A DNA stretch of 23,314 nucleotides. Origin: a virus. Both the position numbers and the translations under genes were made by a program. The notes under the pieces were generated by a model. That model searched no databases, was not told where the DNA came from, and was given only the letters and a program-made list of their open reading frames with translations. The DNA lies in the IMG/VR virus record IMGVR_UViG_3300042463_000760, positions 1 to 23,314 of that record; one strand, 5' to 3'. Positions 4,565-12,753 of this stretch are shown in pieces (the first letter of the stretch is position 1; the number at the start of each line of letters is the position of its first letter).

Positions 4565-6061
4565 TTACGTCCACCCCTTAGCATCAATACGCATTTGAGG
4601 GTCGCGAGCCCGCACCTGCCCATCCAAACGTCGGCGGATGTCGCGTTTGAGCATTTGGTGGAACCCACCCTGAACGCACAGAGCGCCGTATTGCAGGGCG
4701 TCAACGAGGTCGGACCAGGGATGCTTTTTCTCAGGTATGGAGCGGTTCTCGCCGTCTTTCCGTTTGGCATAGAGGTATTTGGTGTGAAGTGCCTGCACGA
4801 GACGCGGGCAGCGCGTACCGTCAATATGGAGCATGGGCCTGCCGCCGATATTCTGCGCCAGAAGGGATTCCACAGCTTGGATTCGTAGGTCAATATCGTT
4901 CGTGGGCGCCGGGTATGCGATGAATCCTTGGGATTCCAGATAGGCGAACATGTCCAATTCGGAGATTGAGTTTTTAGCCACACCGGACGGGTCGCCAACG
5001 AAAATGACCGACTTGCCGATGTATTCCGGCTTGCTCAGGAGCGGGCGCACGTTCTGCGCCACATGCAGTTCGAGGCCCATATTCTGGGCTTCGATTTCCT
5101 CAAGGACCAGCACTTGACCGCGGTGGTTCGGCTGAAGGATAACCGCGCATGGGTTGCGCCCGAAATCCTGAGCGACGATGATTGGGAGTGAGTCTGAGGG
5201 TTCAAGCGGCGTCTTGGAGACGTGGAAATCGCGGTTGAAGCTCTCGCGAAACACCGCCGTTCCATCTGGGTCGTCGCCGTATTGCGCATGCACATAGCGC
5301 TTGACCCAATTCCCCGCGTGCTGCCGCGCCAGTCGCCGGTAGTATTCCCGGCCTTGGTCGAGCCGCTTTGGGTGATTCAGCGGCAGCTTGAGAGTCTCGT
5401 TTGTCTGGGTGAGGTAATTGAGGTTCTCAGCGCCTTCGCTCAAGCCGCCCGGCTGGATATGCACCGACCAGTCCTCGGGTTTGTTCACATCGAGAAGCTC
5501 ATGCCAGCGTGAGCCAGCGTTGGGCATATTACTGTCACCAATGATGCCGAACCATGTGGGACCACCTTGCGCGGCTGATGGGTAACGGCCAAGGCGACCG
5601 GCGATTGCGGGAATCAGATCAGGGTCCACTTCAATGAACTCGTTGATCCATGCCCACGATAGCTGAAGCGAGAGAAGACGCTGCTGGTTCGCCGGGTCGT
5701 CGAGTGGGATCAGGTACCAGTCGCTATGCACGTCACCCACACGGATTTGGATGAGGTTTTCCGATGCCTTGAAGTAGGCGATGGAGCCAAGCCACGTCTC
5801 CACATCCTTGAGGACGGTCTGCTTCATCTGCGAGAGGGTATTACGCACAATGACCGCGCGTGTGCGCCTGATGCCGTCTGGCCCTGGCTGCTGCTCGCAT
5901 GCACGGCGAAGGGACTCGAACAAGCAGCCAGTCGTCTTACCAGAGCCCACGGGGCCGAGAATGAAGCGAACGAACGCCTCGCTCTCCATGAAGGACGAGA
6001 CGGTGGCCGGCGCGTTGTAGCTGATCTCGTTGCCGACGATGCTGGTCTTCTGTTTACTCAT
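4565..6061 (-). CDS. terL: Terminase large subunit
   Basis: A 498-aa DNA-packaging motor: the N-terminal ATPase translocates DNA through the portal and the C-terminal nuclease cuts concatemers. Walker A is GPVGSGKTT at residues 36-44. Walker B-like WAWINEF is at 136-142 with catalytic Glu141. The RNase-H-like nuclease acids are D299 (VAQDFGRNP), D357 (FVGDPSG), and D451/D454 (SDLVDAL). The length is normal for podoviral TerL. ATG 6061 overlaps the preceding gene by 8 nt, with GGAG about 10 nt upstream. It is the last gene of a minus-strand unit of three, reading away from the portal, an uncommon arrangement for a late gene. A hairpin follows the stop. Confidence 0.96.
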   Translation of the reverse strand: MSKQKTSIVGNEISYNAPATVSSFMESEAFVRFILGPVGSGKTTGCLFESLRRACEQQPGPDGIRRTRAVIVRNTLSQMKQTVLKDVETWLGSIAYFKASENLIQIRVGDVHSDWYLIPLDDPANQQRLLSLQLSWAWINEFIEVDPDLIPAIAGRLGRYPSAAQGGPTWFGIIGDSNMPNAGSRWHELLDVNKPEDWSVHIQPGGLSEGAENLNYLTQTNETLKLPLNHPKRLDQGREYYRRLARQHAGNWVKRYVHAQYGDDPDGTAVFRESFNRDFHVSKTPLEPSDSLPIIVAQDFGRNPCAVILQPNHRGQVLVLEEIEAQNMGLELHVAQNVRPLLSKPEYIGKSVIFVGDPSGVAKNSISELDMFAYLESQGFIAYPAPTNDIDLRIQAVESLLAQNIGGRPMLHIDGTRCPRLVQALHTKYLYAKRKDGENRSIPEKKHPWSDLVDALQYGALCVQGGFHQMLKRDIRRRLDGQVRARDPQMRIDAKGWT

Positions 6062-6299
6062 CCTTGAAGAACTCCTTACGCGCCGTGTTTTCGAGCGTCA
6101 TTGAAGCAAGAGAAAGCTCGGAGACTCGCATACTAGACCAGTCAACAGCGTAAGAGTCATCATCCCATTGAATGATTATAGTGACAGCCTTGATGTGCGG
6201 CAGTTTGGTAAGCGTGCGGTGAAGCACCACTTCGGGGGTAAGTTTCGTCCCTGGAAGGTGGATAATCTTCCGTTCGAATTTGGGGGTGTCTTCACTCAT
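6054..6299 (-). CDS. Small protein between the terminase genes (81 aa)
   Basis: I do not recognise a family. The protein is acidic at both ends with a beta-rich centre (IKAVTIIIQWDDDSYAVDW) and a helical C-terminus. It overlaps both neighbours, TerL by 8 nt and the putative TerS by a few bases, so expression is tightly coupled to packaging. A GTG at 6302 and an ATG at 6299 are adjacent; GAGG lies 6 and 9 nt upstream respectively. I used the ATG. A packaging accessory or assembly factor is a guess from position only. Confidence 0.75.
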   Translation of the reverse strand: MSEDTPKFERKIIHLPGTKLTPEVVLHRTLTKLPHIKAVTIIIQWDDDSYAVDWSSMRVSELSLASMTLENTARKEFFKDE

Positions 6300-6789
6300 C
6301 ACTCGCTTCCTCTGCGCTACCCTCGATAATCGGGGCCTTTTGTACGCTCACGCTATGACCGCCGAAATTGATGTTGATGGACACGCCACCACCGCTCTCC
6401 CCCTCGTTGATTCGAGTAGGACCACCGAGTCCGGCGATTGACTGAAGGAGCTTGGCCCCGTCAATTCGCACAGCCGCCCCCGTCTGAGGGTTGTTGATAA
6501 GCGAGTGCAGGTTCGGCAGCGTCATTTCAAGACTGACGAGGGACTTCAACTGGACTCGCCGCCTTGTAGAGTCCGCAGCGTTCCATTCTTTGACTGATTC
6601 GGCCAATAAACGCCTGAAATCGGCACTTTTTTCGAGGAAAATCCACCTCGGATCGGTGGTTCCAGTGAATCCATAATCCTTGAGAATGTCGTCAGGAAGG
6701 CGTATATCTTGGGCCAGTTCACGCGCCATGGACGCTAAACTTGGGTCAAGAAGGGCCGGTACTTGTAGTTCCATGTCAGTCTGTGCCAT
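6292..6789 (-). CDS. Putative terminase small subunit
   Basis: A 165-aa protein, first gene of the minus-strand packaging unit. The N-terminal half is helical (PSLASMARELAQDIRLPDDI, then LKDYGF); a central helix-rich part follows (FRRLLAESVKEWNAADSTRR, then VQLKSLVSLEMTLPNLHSLI); the C-terminus has a beta element typical of oligomer rims (VSININFGG) and an acidic tail. Similar proteins sit directly before TerL in many podoviruses and are probably the DNA-recognition subunit, but no clear HTH is visible. ATG 6789 has AGGAG 7 nt upstream. The assignment rests on position and overall pattern. Confidence 0.7.
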   Translation of the reverse strand: MAQTDMELQVPALLDPSLASMARELAQDIRLPDDILKDYGFTGTTDPRWIFLEKSADFRRLLAESVKEWNAADSTRRRVQLKSLVSLEMTLPNLHSLINNPQTGAAVRIDGAKLLQSIAGLGGPTRINEGESGGGVSININFGGHSVSVQKAPIIEGSAEEASDE

Positions 6790-6861
6790 TATATTGCTCC
6801 TGCCAGGGGGTCTAGCCGCGCCCTTAACTTGGCGACTTTCTTATATGAAGGCAACAACACG
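6790..6861. other. 72-bp divergent spacer between packaging and head operons
   Basis: Both the minus-strand packaging unit and the plus-strand late operon start here. I see the AGGAG of the small terminase (minus) and a weak AAGG about 10 nt before the portal ATG, but no sigma70-type -35/-10 pair and no copy of the 57-bp element on either strand. Late promoters may be of a phage-specific type or lie inside the flanking genes. Confidence 0.4.
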
Positions 6862-9078
6862 ATGAGCAACTCAATTCTTGAAGCTACTCAAGGCCCGCCC
6901 ATCGCAGCGCCGGTCCAAACCGCTATGGTCCCAAATAGAGGGGGGCTTTTGAATGTAAAGAGCCCCGCGGAATTGAACGCGATGGACCGCGACCGCGAGG
7001 AGAAGGCGCGGATGGCCCGGGAGTTGAAGTTGCAGCCGGCGTATGACGAACTCGCCATGTATATCCGAAGGCAGTTTGACATTATGAAGCGCCATCGTGA
7101 TGGTTCGCAGGGCTGGACATCACGTATGCTCGAAGCATTGCGAATGTTCAACGGTGAGTACGAACCTGAAAAACTCGCGCGCATTAAAATGTTCGGCGGG
7201 TCTGAAGTTTACGCCCGCATCGTCGCCGCTAAGTGTCGCGGCGCTACCGCTTTGCTGCGAGACATCTACCTCGGTGCCGACCAGCGGCCATGGTCAATCG
7301 AGCCGACACCGAACCCAACTGTCCCTGACGACATGCGCGCGTCGGTTGATAACCTGATCGCCGCGGAACTGGCCACCGCATCAATCGCAGCGCAGACCGG
7401 CCTTCCAGATATGGAGACTGGTCAGCCGCTTGCCTCTCCATCTGAAGAAGAAGTCGTCGCCCGCCGCACGGCGCTTGAAACAGCGCTTGAGCAGTCAGTT
7501 CGCAAGAAGGCTATTGACGAAGCAAAAGAGGCGATGCGTTACCTCGACGATCTACTTGTAGAGGGTGGGTTCTACAAAGCGCTTTCTGACGTGCTTATGG
7601 ACCTATCCATGTTCCCGTTTGCCTGCATCATTGGGCCGACCGTCCACATGACGCCATCTATCAAGTGGGTGCGTGGGCCTGACGGTAAGATGAAGGTGGA
7701 AAAAGTTACGTCGTCGCGCATGTATTGGCACAGGGCGTCTCCATTCGATGTTTGGTGGTCGCCTGGGGCGTCAACCGTCGAATCGGCGGATTTTGTTTAC
7801 CGGCAGCGGAAATCACGTTCAGAAATCAACGCGCTTTTGGGCGTCAAAGGGTTCAACGAAGACAATATCCGCAAGATTCTGGACGAATACCAGAACGGGT
7901 ACGTTGAATCGCCGGATGGAACAGATTCGACTCGCGCGCAGCAGGAGAGTCGGGAAAACCCGCATCTTAACGAGAGTGGGATGTTCGACTGCTTGACATT
8001 CTTTGGGTCTGTACGCGGAAGCCTGCTCCGTCAGTTTGGTATGAGTGAAAAGGATGTCCCTGACGAGACGCGGGATTATTCTGTCCAGCTATACATGATC
8101 GGCAATTACGTCATCAAAGCGATGCTGTCCCCGTCACCGCGCGAGCGCCCTCCCATCTACATCACGAGCTACAACAAGGTTCCCGGTACAATGGTGGGGA
8201 ACTCCCTGCCGGATGTGCTTGGCGACATTCAGGATGTGTGCAACGCAGCGCTGCGCGCCCTCGTGAACAACATGAGCATGGCGTCTGGCCCACAGGTAGC
8301 CATCAACGAAGACCTCATCTCCGCTGGTGAGGACACGTCGCAGTTGTTCCCGTGGCGGGTCTGGCGGTTCAATACTCGTCCTGGCATGCCTGTGAACAGC
8401 ACGCCCGTTTCTTTCTTCCAGCCGGCGTCGAACGCGCAGCAGCTTCTCGGTGTCTATGAGAAGTTCACCCAGATCGCAGACGAGACGAGCGCCATTCCTC
8501 GCTATATCACTGGCTCAGAGCGTATGGGTGGGGCGGGACGTACCGCGTCTGGCCTTGCGATGCTCATGGGCAACGCGAGTAAGATGCTTCAGACGGTAGC
8601 GAGCAATGTTGATATAGACATCTTTGAGCCGTTGCTTCAGTATCTATATGACATCGTGATGTTGACGGACACGACAGGGCGGCTCAAAGGTGATGAGCGA
8701 ATCGTTGTCAAAGGAGTCACAGTTGCTATTCAGCGCGAAACCGAGCGTCAGCGCCAGCTTGAGTTTCTTCAGGCTACAGCAAATCCGATTGACACGCAGA
8801 TTCTCGGTACTCGTGGTCGCGGAGCGGTTCTACGGGCCGTCACCAGCACGCTTGGTCTTGACGGGCAGTCAATCGTCCCAAGTGATGAAGAACTTATCCA
8901 GCGCGAAAAAATGGCCCAAGCTGCCGCTATGGCACAAACCATGCCGCCGCAGGCGCCGGGAACCCCGCAGGATGAAACCGCAGCGCAAGCCCAAGGAAAC
9001 CAAACGGGCGGCGAAGAAACAGGTCCAAGCGCGATTCAGGGGCCGCGCGTGAACCTCCAATCCCAAGCCCCGCAGTGA
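6862..9078 (+). CDS. Portal protein
   Basis: A 738-aa head-tail portal of the large podoviral type (similar in length to P22 gp1). It forms the dodecameric channel through which TerL pumps DNA. Typical features: early helical region (YDELAMYIRRQFDIMKRHRD), MFGGSEVYARIVAAKCRGA, a WxxxSPFDVWWSPG-like segment near residue 300 (MYWHRASPFDVWWSPG), KVPGTMVGNSLPDVLGDIQD, and ITGSERMGGAGRTASGLAML in the last third, then a Gln/Ala-rich disordered C-terminus. A TTG further upstream is in frame, but the ATG at 6862 (MSNSILEA) fits better despite a weak AAGG 10 nt upstream. It is the first gene of the late operon. Confidence 0.92.
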   Translation: MSNSILEATQGPPIAAPVQTAMVPNRGGLLNVKSPAELNAMDRDREEKARMARELKLQPAYDELAMYIRRQFDIMKRHRDGSQGWTSRMLEALRMFNGEYEPEKLARIKMFGGSEVYARIVAAKCRGATALLRDIYLGADQRPWSIEPTPNPTVPDDMRASVDNLIAAELATASIAAQTGLPDMETGQPLASPSEEEVVARRTALETALEQSVRKKAIDEAKEAMRYLDDLLVEGGFYKALSDVLMDLSMFPFACIIGPTVHMTPSIKWVRGPDGKMKVEKVTSSRMYWHRASPFDVWWSPGASTVESADFVYRQRKSRSEINALLGVKGFNEDNIRKILDEYQNGYVESPDGTDSTRAQQESRENPHLNESGMFDCLTFFGSVRGSLLRQFGMSEKDVPDETRDYSVQLYMIGNYVIKAMLSPSPRERPPIYITSYNKVPGTMVGNSLPDVLGDIQDVCNAALRALVNNMSMASGPQVAINEDLISAGEDTSQLFPWRVWRFNTRPGMPVNSTPVSFFQPASNAQQLLGVYEKFTQIADETSAIPRYITGSERMGGAGRTASGLAMLMGNASKMLQTVASNVDIDIFEPLLQYLYDIVMLTDTTGRLKGDERIVVKGVTVAIQRETERQRQLEFLQATANPIDTQILGTRGRGAVLRAVTSTLGLDGQSIVPSDEELIQREKMAQAAAMAQTMPPQAPGTPQDETAAQAQGNQTGGEETGPSAIQGPRVNLQSQAPQ

Positions 9079-9086
9079 GGTCCAAC

Positions 9087-9269
9087 ATGAAGGGTATGAG
9101 TGGTAAAGGTAAGATGGGCGCGTCCAAGGGTTCCAAGGTCGTGTCCAAAGGCAAACTGCCGGGTATCGCCAAGGGCGGCGGGTCCAGCATGAGCAACCCG
9201 ATGGGCGGCGTGACGACGACCGGCGCCGCGGTGCCGAAGGTGCGCAACCGTATGCCCAAGGCGTACTGA
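9087..9269 (+). CDS. Small basic Gly/Lys/Ser-rich protein (60 aa)
   Basis: A low-complexity, strongly basic protein (MKGMSGKGKMGASKGSKVV) with repeated SKG motifs followed by a Gly/Ser/Met/Thr-rich middle and a PKVRNRMPKAY end. The ATG at 9087 has GAGG 6 nt upstream; the gene starts 8 nt after the portal stop. Comparable tiny basic proteins between portal and scaffold occur in related phages, possibly as minor virion or DNA-binding components. No family is identified. Confidence 0.8.
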   Translation: MKGMSGKGKMGASKGSKVVSKGKLPGIAKGGGSSMSNPMGGVTTTGAAVPKVRNRMPKAY

Positions 9270-9273
9270 CGTC

Positions 9274-9555
9274 ATGCAAGACACCCCCGCGAACCCGGTG
9301 GCGCTTGAAACTGCATTTCAAGCGATTCGCCGGGGCTCACAACACAACTTCGACGCACTTAAAAAGTGCGTAATTGATATGGAATCGAGGTTGGCTGCTT
9401 TAGTAGCAGCGACTTCCAACTGCCCGTATGCTACCTTCAAGTTGATTGGGCAGCTTGCTTCCGTTCAGAATTTCCGGCAGGCGATGGAAGATTGCGACGC
9501 GCGCATTGAGGAATATAACCGCCGCGTCGCTATGAAACAAAAAGGAGTCTATTGA
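9274..9555 (+). CDS. Hypothetical helical protein (93 aa)
   Basis: Almost entirely helical by composition (FDALKKCVIDMESRLAALVA and SVQNFRQAMEDCDARIEEYN), with three Cys and no membrane segment. The ribosome-binding site is weak, so expression may depend on coupling with the gene 4 nt upstream. It overlaps the scaffold start by one base (TTGATGA). Its place just before the scaffold suggests a head-assembly helper, by inference. Confidence 0.8.
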   Translation: MQDTPANPVALETAFQAIRRGSQHNFDALKKCVIDMESRLAALVAATSNCPYATFKLIGQLASVQNFRQAMEDCDARIEEYNRRVAMKQKGVY

Positions 9556-10661
9556 TGAGTGAATCCAATATCCCAGAGGCGATCAAAACGCGCGCCGCCG
9601 AAGTGGACGCGATGATTCGTGGGCTTTCCGCTCCCGCCCCAAATAATGGGGGTGTTGATGGGGCGGGTTCGGAGCAGGCAAGCGATACTCCCGCTCCCGC
9701 TCCGACGGATACGGGGGGCGCAGGGATGCAGCCCGAACCTGAAAAGGTAGCGCCCCCCGTTGACGACACGCCGCCACCGCCAAACACCAACGAGGTTGAT
9801 CAGCTTCGCCAGCAGCTTGCCAAGGTGGAAAACGACCTTCGGACATGGCGGGGGCGTTATGATGCCGAATTGCCGCGTGAGCGTGACGCCAGGGCGCGAC
9901 TCGAAGCAGAGCTTGAGTCTCTCCGCGACCGGATCGCTGAAGCCCCAAAACAAGAACAGGTGCCGGAATACACCCTTCCATCGAAGGATGAACTCTCCAA
10001 CTATGGAGAGGATTTGTTCGAGATTGCGAAGCGGTTCATCATGCCCGACGTGGTTAAATCCCTCGCTGCTCTCGAAGCTCGACTCGCGAATCGTATCGAG
10101 TCTCTCAATAAGGATGTCGGGACCGCGAAAACCCAGGTCGCGCAGACTGCCAAGGATCGCTTTGTTGAGCGCCTTACTACGGCGGTCCCAGACTGGGCGA
10201 GGGTGGACACGTCGGCTGAGTTCAACGACTGGTTGGACCAGATTGACCCCCTTTACAACCTGCCGCGTAGAAATGCCCTTGACACGGCGGTTCAGAACCT
10301 CAATGATGAGCATACAGCGCGCATCTTTACCGCGTTCCTGAGCCAGCAGGGCGCGGGGGGGTCGCAAAGTACAAAGGTGTCGGGTCCGACACCGGCTTCT
10401 GGTACGGAGCCTTCAGTGGCCACCGCCCAACAGCCGGCATCGGGTCCGACACTGGAAGACTTCGCCGCCCCTGGGAAGCCATCGCCCTCGCAGACGCCGG
10501 AGCCGGCCAAGCCTGGGGCAAAAATCTGGACAGTTGCGGAAATCCAAGCCTTCTATCGCGAAGTCTCGCGTGGGGCGTATCGGAGCCGTCCTGACGAAAA
10601 GGACCGCATCGAGCGCGACATCGCTGAAGCGCAGAAGGAAGGCAGAGTGAAGCCCGCATGA
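9555..10661 (+). CDS. Capsid scaffolding protein (putative)
   Basis: A 368-aa acidic protein. Residues 25-80 are Pro/Ala/Gly-rich and disordered; residues 80-130 form a coiled coil (EVDQLRQQLAKVENDLRTWR). Helices follow, then a second Pro/Ser/Thr-rich linker with an internal repeat (ASGPT twice), and a compact C-terminus (KIWTVAEIQAFYREVSRGAY...EGRVKPA) of the kind that contacts coat protein in podoviral scaffolds. It lies immediately before the coat gene, the classical scaffold position. ATG 9555 has GGAG 7 nt upstream. It would direct procapsid assembly and leave before packaging. Confidence 0.85.
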   Translation: MSESNIPEAIKTRAAEVDAMIRGLSAPAPNNGGVDGAGSEQASDTPAPAPTDTGGAGMQPEPEKVAPPVDDTPPPPNTNEVDQLRQQLAKVENDLRTWRGRYDAELPRERDARARLEAELESLRDRIAEAPKQEQVPEYTLPSKDELSNYGEDLFEIAKRFIMPDVVKSLAALEARLANRIESLNKDVGTAKTQVAQTAKDRFVERLTTAVPDWARVDTSAEFNDWLDQIDPLYNLPRRNALDTAVQNLNDEHTARIFTAFLSQQGAGGSQSTKVSGPTPASGTEPSVATAQQPASGPTLEDFAAPGKPSPSQTPEPAKPGAKIWTVAEIQAFYREVSRGAYRSRPDEKDRIERDIAEAQKEGRVKPA

Positions 10662-10679
10662 TCCCATTCAACATCTGAG

Positions 10680-10703
10680 CCGATAGCCGCGATAGGCTAT
10701 TGG
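10680..10703 (+). promoter_or_regulatory. Hairpin in the leader of the coat protein gene
   Basis: Nine paired positions, 10680-10688 with 10695-10703 (core ATAGCC/GGCTAT, one G-T), around the loop GCGATA. It lies between scaffold and coat genes, 20 nt before the coat ATG. No U-run follows, so RNA processing or 5'-end stabilisation of the coat mRNA is likelier than termination. Confidence 0.5.
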
Positions 10704-10723
10704 TTCGCCAGTAGGAGACAGGA

Positions 10724-11704
10724 ATGTCTTACCCTATCGCGGCAACGCCGTTTTCCGGGTCAAACCCGAACCCCGCTTATACGACCAATTTCATTCCTGA
10801 AATTTGGTCCACGAAGCTCATCGAGAAGTTCTATGATGCGACGGTTCTCGCCGCAATCTCGAACACCGATTACGAAGGCGAGATCAAAAAGTATGGTGAC
10901 AAGATCATCATGCGTCAGCGCCCGACCATTACGATTCGCAATTACGAGGCGAATCAGGAGCTTCTGGTTGACCGCCCCTCGGCGCCGACCGTTGATATGC
11001 TCATTGACCAGGGCAAATACTTCAACCTGCACCTTGATGATGTGATGAAGGTCCAGAGCGACATTGACCAAATGAACCAGTGGTCGGCTGACGCTTCTGA
11101 ACAAATGAAGATCGTCATTGATACGGACTGTCTCGTGCAGTTGGTCAATAACGCCACCGCGCGCAACCGTGGTAGCGGCGCCGGGCGCCTTTCTCAGAAC
11201 ATCAGCCTTGGTGTTGCTGGTACGCCTGTGACCCTTTCCCGTAACAACATCATTGATTATCTGATCCTCATGGGTCAGGTGCTTGATGAACAGAACATCC
11301 CTGAGAACGGTCGTTGGGTCACGATCCCGGCCTGGGCATCGTCGCTGCTGAAGCGTTCTGACTTGCGTGACGCCTCTCTGACCGGCGATGGAGCGTCCGT
11401 CGCTCGTAACGGGCGCCTGGGTATGATTGACCGCTTCACGCTGTATAGTTCCAACCTGTTGCCGACTTCCGTGACGGATGGTGTGGCAGGTAACGACACT
11501 GACGGCGCGACGTACATCTTCGCCGGTCACAAGAACGCCTTCACGTTTGCGTCGCAGATGACGGAAATGGAAGTGATGCGTTCCGAGCGTACCTTCGGCA
11601 ACTTGATGCGCGGCTTGCAGGTCTATGGGCGCAAGGTCATTGACTCGACCGCCTACTGCCAGTTGTACGCGAAGCCTGACGCCGCTGCCGGCGCTCCTAC
11701 CTAA
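10724..11704 (+). CDS. Major capsid (coat) protein
   Basis: A 326-aa protein with the look of an HK97-fold podoviral coat protein: N-terminal arm (NPAYTTNFIPEIWSTKLIEK), a charged E-loop/spine region (KKYGDKIIMRQRPTITIRNY), QGKYFNLHLDDVMKVQSDID, and an Asn/Gly-rich A-domain-like C-terminal half. It is the only coat candidate and follows the scaffold. AGGAG lies 6-7 nt before ATG 10724. Its codons are strongly biased: by my reading every Arg is CGT or CGC, as expected for a very highly expressed gene. Hairpins sit on both sides of the gene. Confidence 0.92.
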   Translation: MSYPIAATPFSGSNPNPAYTTNFIPEIWSTKLIEKFYDATVLAAISNTDYEGEIKKYGDKIIMRQRPTITIRNYEANQELLVDRPSAPTVDMLIDQGKYFNLHLDDVMKVQSDIDQMNQWSADASEQMKIVIDTDCLVQLVNNATARNRGSGAGRLSQNISLGVAGTPVTLSRNNIIDYLILMGQVLDEQNIPENGRWVTIPAWASSLLKRSDLRDASLTGDGASVARNGRLGMIDRFTLYSSNLLPTSVTDGVAGNDTDGATYIFAGHKNAFTFASQMTEMEVMRSERTFGNLMRGLQVYGRKVIDSTAYCQLYAKPDAAAGAPT

Positions 11705-11725
11705 TCTGGTAGGGTTCTGGTAATA

Positions 11726-11753
11726 TGGTGGCCCGTCGCTTGGCGGGCCACCA
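11726..11753 (+). terminator. Strong hairpin after the coat protein gene
   Basis: A ten-pair stem: TGGTGGCCCG (11726-11735) with CGGGCCACCA (11744-11753), 8-nt loop, 22 nt after the coat stop. No U-tract follows, so it probably attenuates transcription or protects the coat mRNA 3' end while letting downstream late genes be expressed at lower level. Confidence 0.6.
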
Positions 11754-11770
11754 CCATAGAGGGGTTCACG

Positions 11771-12121
11771 ATGGCGCGTACAGTTGGGAACGTAGTGCAG
11801 GCGGCGCGGAATATCCTCCAAGACACTCGCCAGCCCTACAGGTACTCAGACGACTCCCTCGCTGGCTACGTCTCAGAGGCGCTTTCTGAGGCTCGCAGGC
11901 TGCGTCCTGATATGTTTCTAGCGACCTTCAGGGATGCGGTTCCGGTCTACACGTCAGCGTCTATGGGGACCAATGTACCCCTTCCAGACATGCTTTTCCC
12001 GCAGGTCGTGAATTACGTCGTAGGTCGGTCTGATCTCCGTGAAGACACGTTCTCGCAAGATGGTCGCGCGGTTCTTCTCATGCAGGCTTTTGGGCTTGCT
12101 ATGGTTGGGGGCAAGCAATGA
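11771..12121 (+). CDS. Head-tail connector/adaptor-like protein (116 aa)
   Basis: The N-terminus fits the phage adaptor pattern (NVVQAARNILQDTRQPYRYS followed by DDSLAGYVSEALSEARRLRP), seen in podoviral adaptor proteins such as the DUF6682 type, which dock under the portal. A further segment (VPLPDMLFPQVVNYVVGRSD) is typical of the connector fold. It is shorter than single-chain adaptors of about 200 aa and may work together with the next gene. ATG 11771 has GAGGGG 6 nt upstream. It overlaps the next gene by 4 nt. Confidence 0.75.
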   Translation: MARTVGNVVQAARNILQDTRQPYRYSDDSLAGYVSEALSEARRLRPDMFLATFRDAVPVYTSASMGTNVPLPDMLFPQVVNYVVGRSDLREDTFSQDGRAVLLMQAFGLAMVGGKQ

Positions 12122-12744
12122 GCGATACGCTCGGCATACTTGAGATGATCCGGCAGGCGGCGATTGTGCGCCTCACTGGCGCCACGCCCGACGTTGTTGA
12201 CCTTGAGTCGCGGTGGGTCATTTCTGACTTCCTTGCGCGTTCTCGTTTGTGGCAGCGAACGGTTCAGGTGCCGCTATCGCCAGGTGTGGTGTCCTACGCC
12301 ATTCCGGGAGTTCAGACATATGAATCGATGGTCCTGATGCTTGAGGCGTCATATAAATCCAGGCCGCTTCTATTGTCCGATTTCCCAATCGTCACAGCAG
12401 AAGATAGTACGCCGTCTTCTGTTAGGTTGGGAAACGACCGGACACTAGAGGTTTACCCGGCGCCCGATGCGAGCATCACAGACAACCTATCGGTAAAGCT
12501 GGCGGCTACGATTCTACCAGCGAATGAGAATCCGATTCCAGCAGTCATCAGACCGTACCACCAAGCCGTTCTCGATGGCGTGCTGGCGCGCATGTATATG
12601 ATTCCTGACAAGCCGTACACGAACACCCGGCTTGCCCCGGTGCATCAGGTGGCTTACGAGCGTGAAATCTCCAACGTGCGGCGGATTGTCGGCGGGGGGC
12701 GCGGAAGGAACGCGCTTTTTGTCCAGTTCGCCCCCTTCGCGTGA
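12118..12744 (+). CDS. Head-tail connector / tail completion protein (208 aa)
   Basis: Structural protein with a beta-rich centre (VQVPLSPGVVSYAIPGVQTY; LEVYPAPDAS) and a C-terminal helical hairpin (PYHQAVLDGVLARMYMIPDK, PYTN, VAYEREISNVRRIVG) characteristic of podoviral adaptor/gatekeeper proteins whose helices insert into the tail tube. The ATG at 12118 shares the stop of the previous gene (ATGA-type overlap), consistent with stoichiometric expression. Exact equivalence to P22 gp4 or T7 gp11 cannot be claimed from this alone. Confidence 0.75.
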   Translation: MSDTLGILEMIRQAAIVRLTGATPDVVDLESRWVISDFLARSRLWQRTVQVPLSPGVVSYAIPGVQTYESMVLMLEASYKSRPLLLSDFPIVTAEDSTPSSVRLGNDRTLEVYPAPDASITDNLSVKLAATILPANENPIPAVIRPYHQAVLDGVLARMYMIPDKPYTNTRLAPVHQVAYEREISNVRRIVGGGRGRNALFVQFAPFA

Positions 12745-12753
12745 GGACAAGAT

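Noticed and set aside
4371-4574. 67-aa minus-strand frame containing RPAGLEPATLDLENRCSILL
   Set aside because: This is the well-known spurious translation of the antisense strand of a tRNA; it covers tRNA-Arg(UCU).
4246-4998. 250-codon minus-strand frame overlapping the 3' part of the terminase
   Set aside because: TerL has all its nuclease residues in the other frame, and this frame runs through the tRNA and terminators.
6788-6793. TATAAT on the minus strand before the small terminase
   Set aside because: It overlaps the start codon and lies between the ribosome-binding site and ATG, with no -35; it cannot start this mRNA usefully.
9549-10367. 272-codon minus-strand frame
   Set aside because: Opposite the scaffold gene, which has a coiled coil and a good start; the antisense product looks random.
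10760-11821. 353-codon open frame on the minus strand
   Set aside because: Lies opposite the coat protein gene, has His/Arg-rich non-protein-like composition and no ribosome-binding site; a by-product of strong codon bias.
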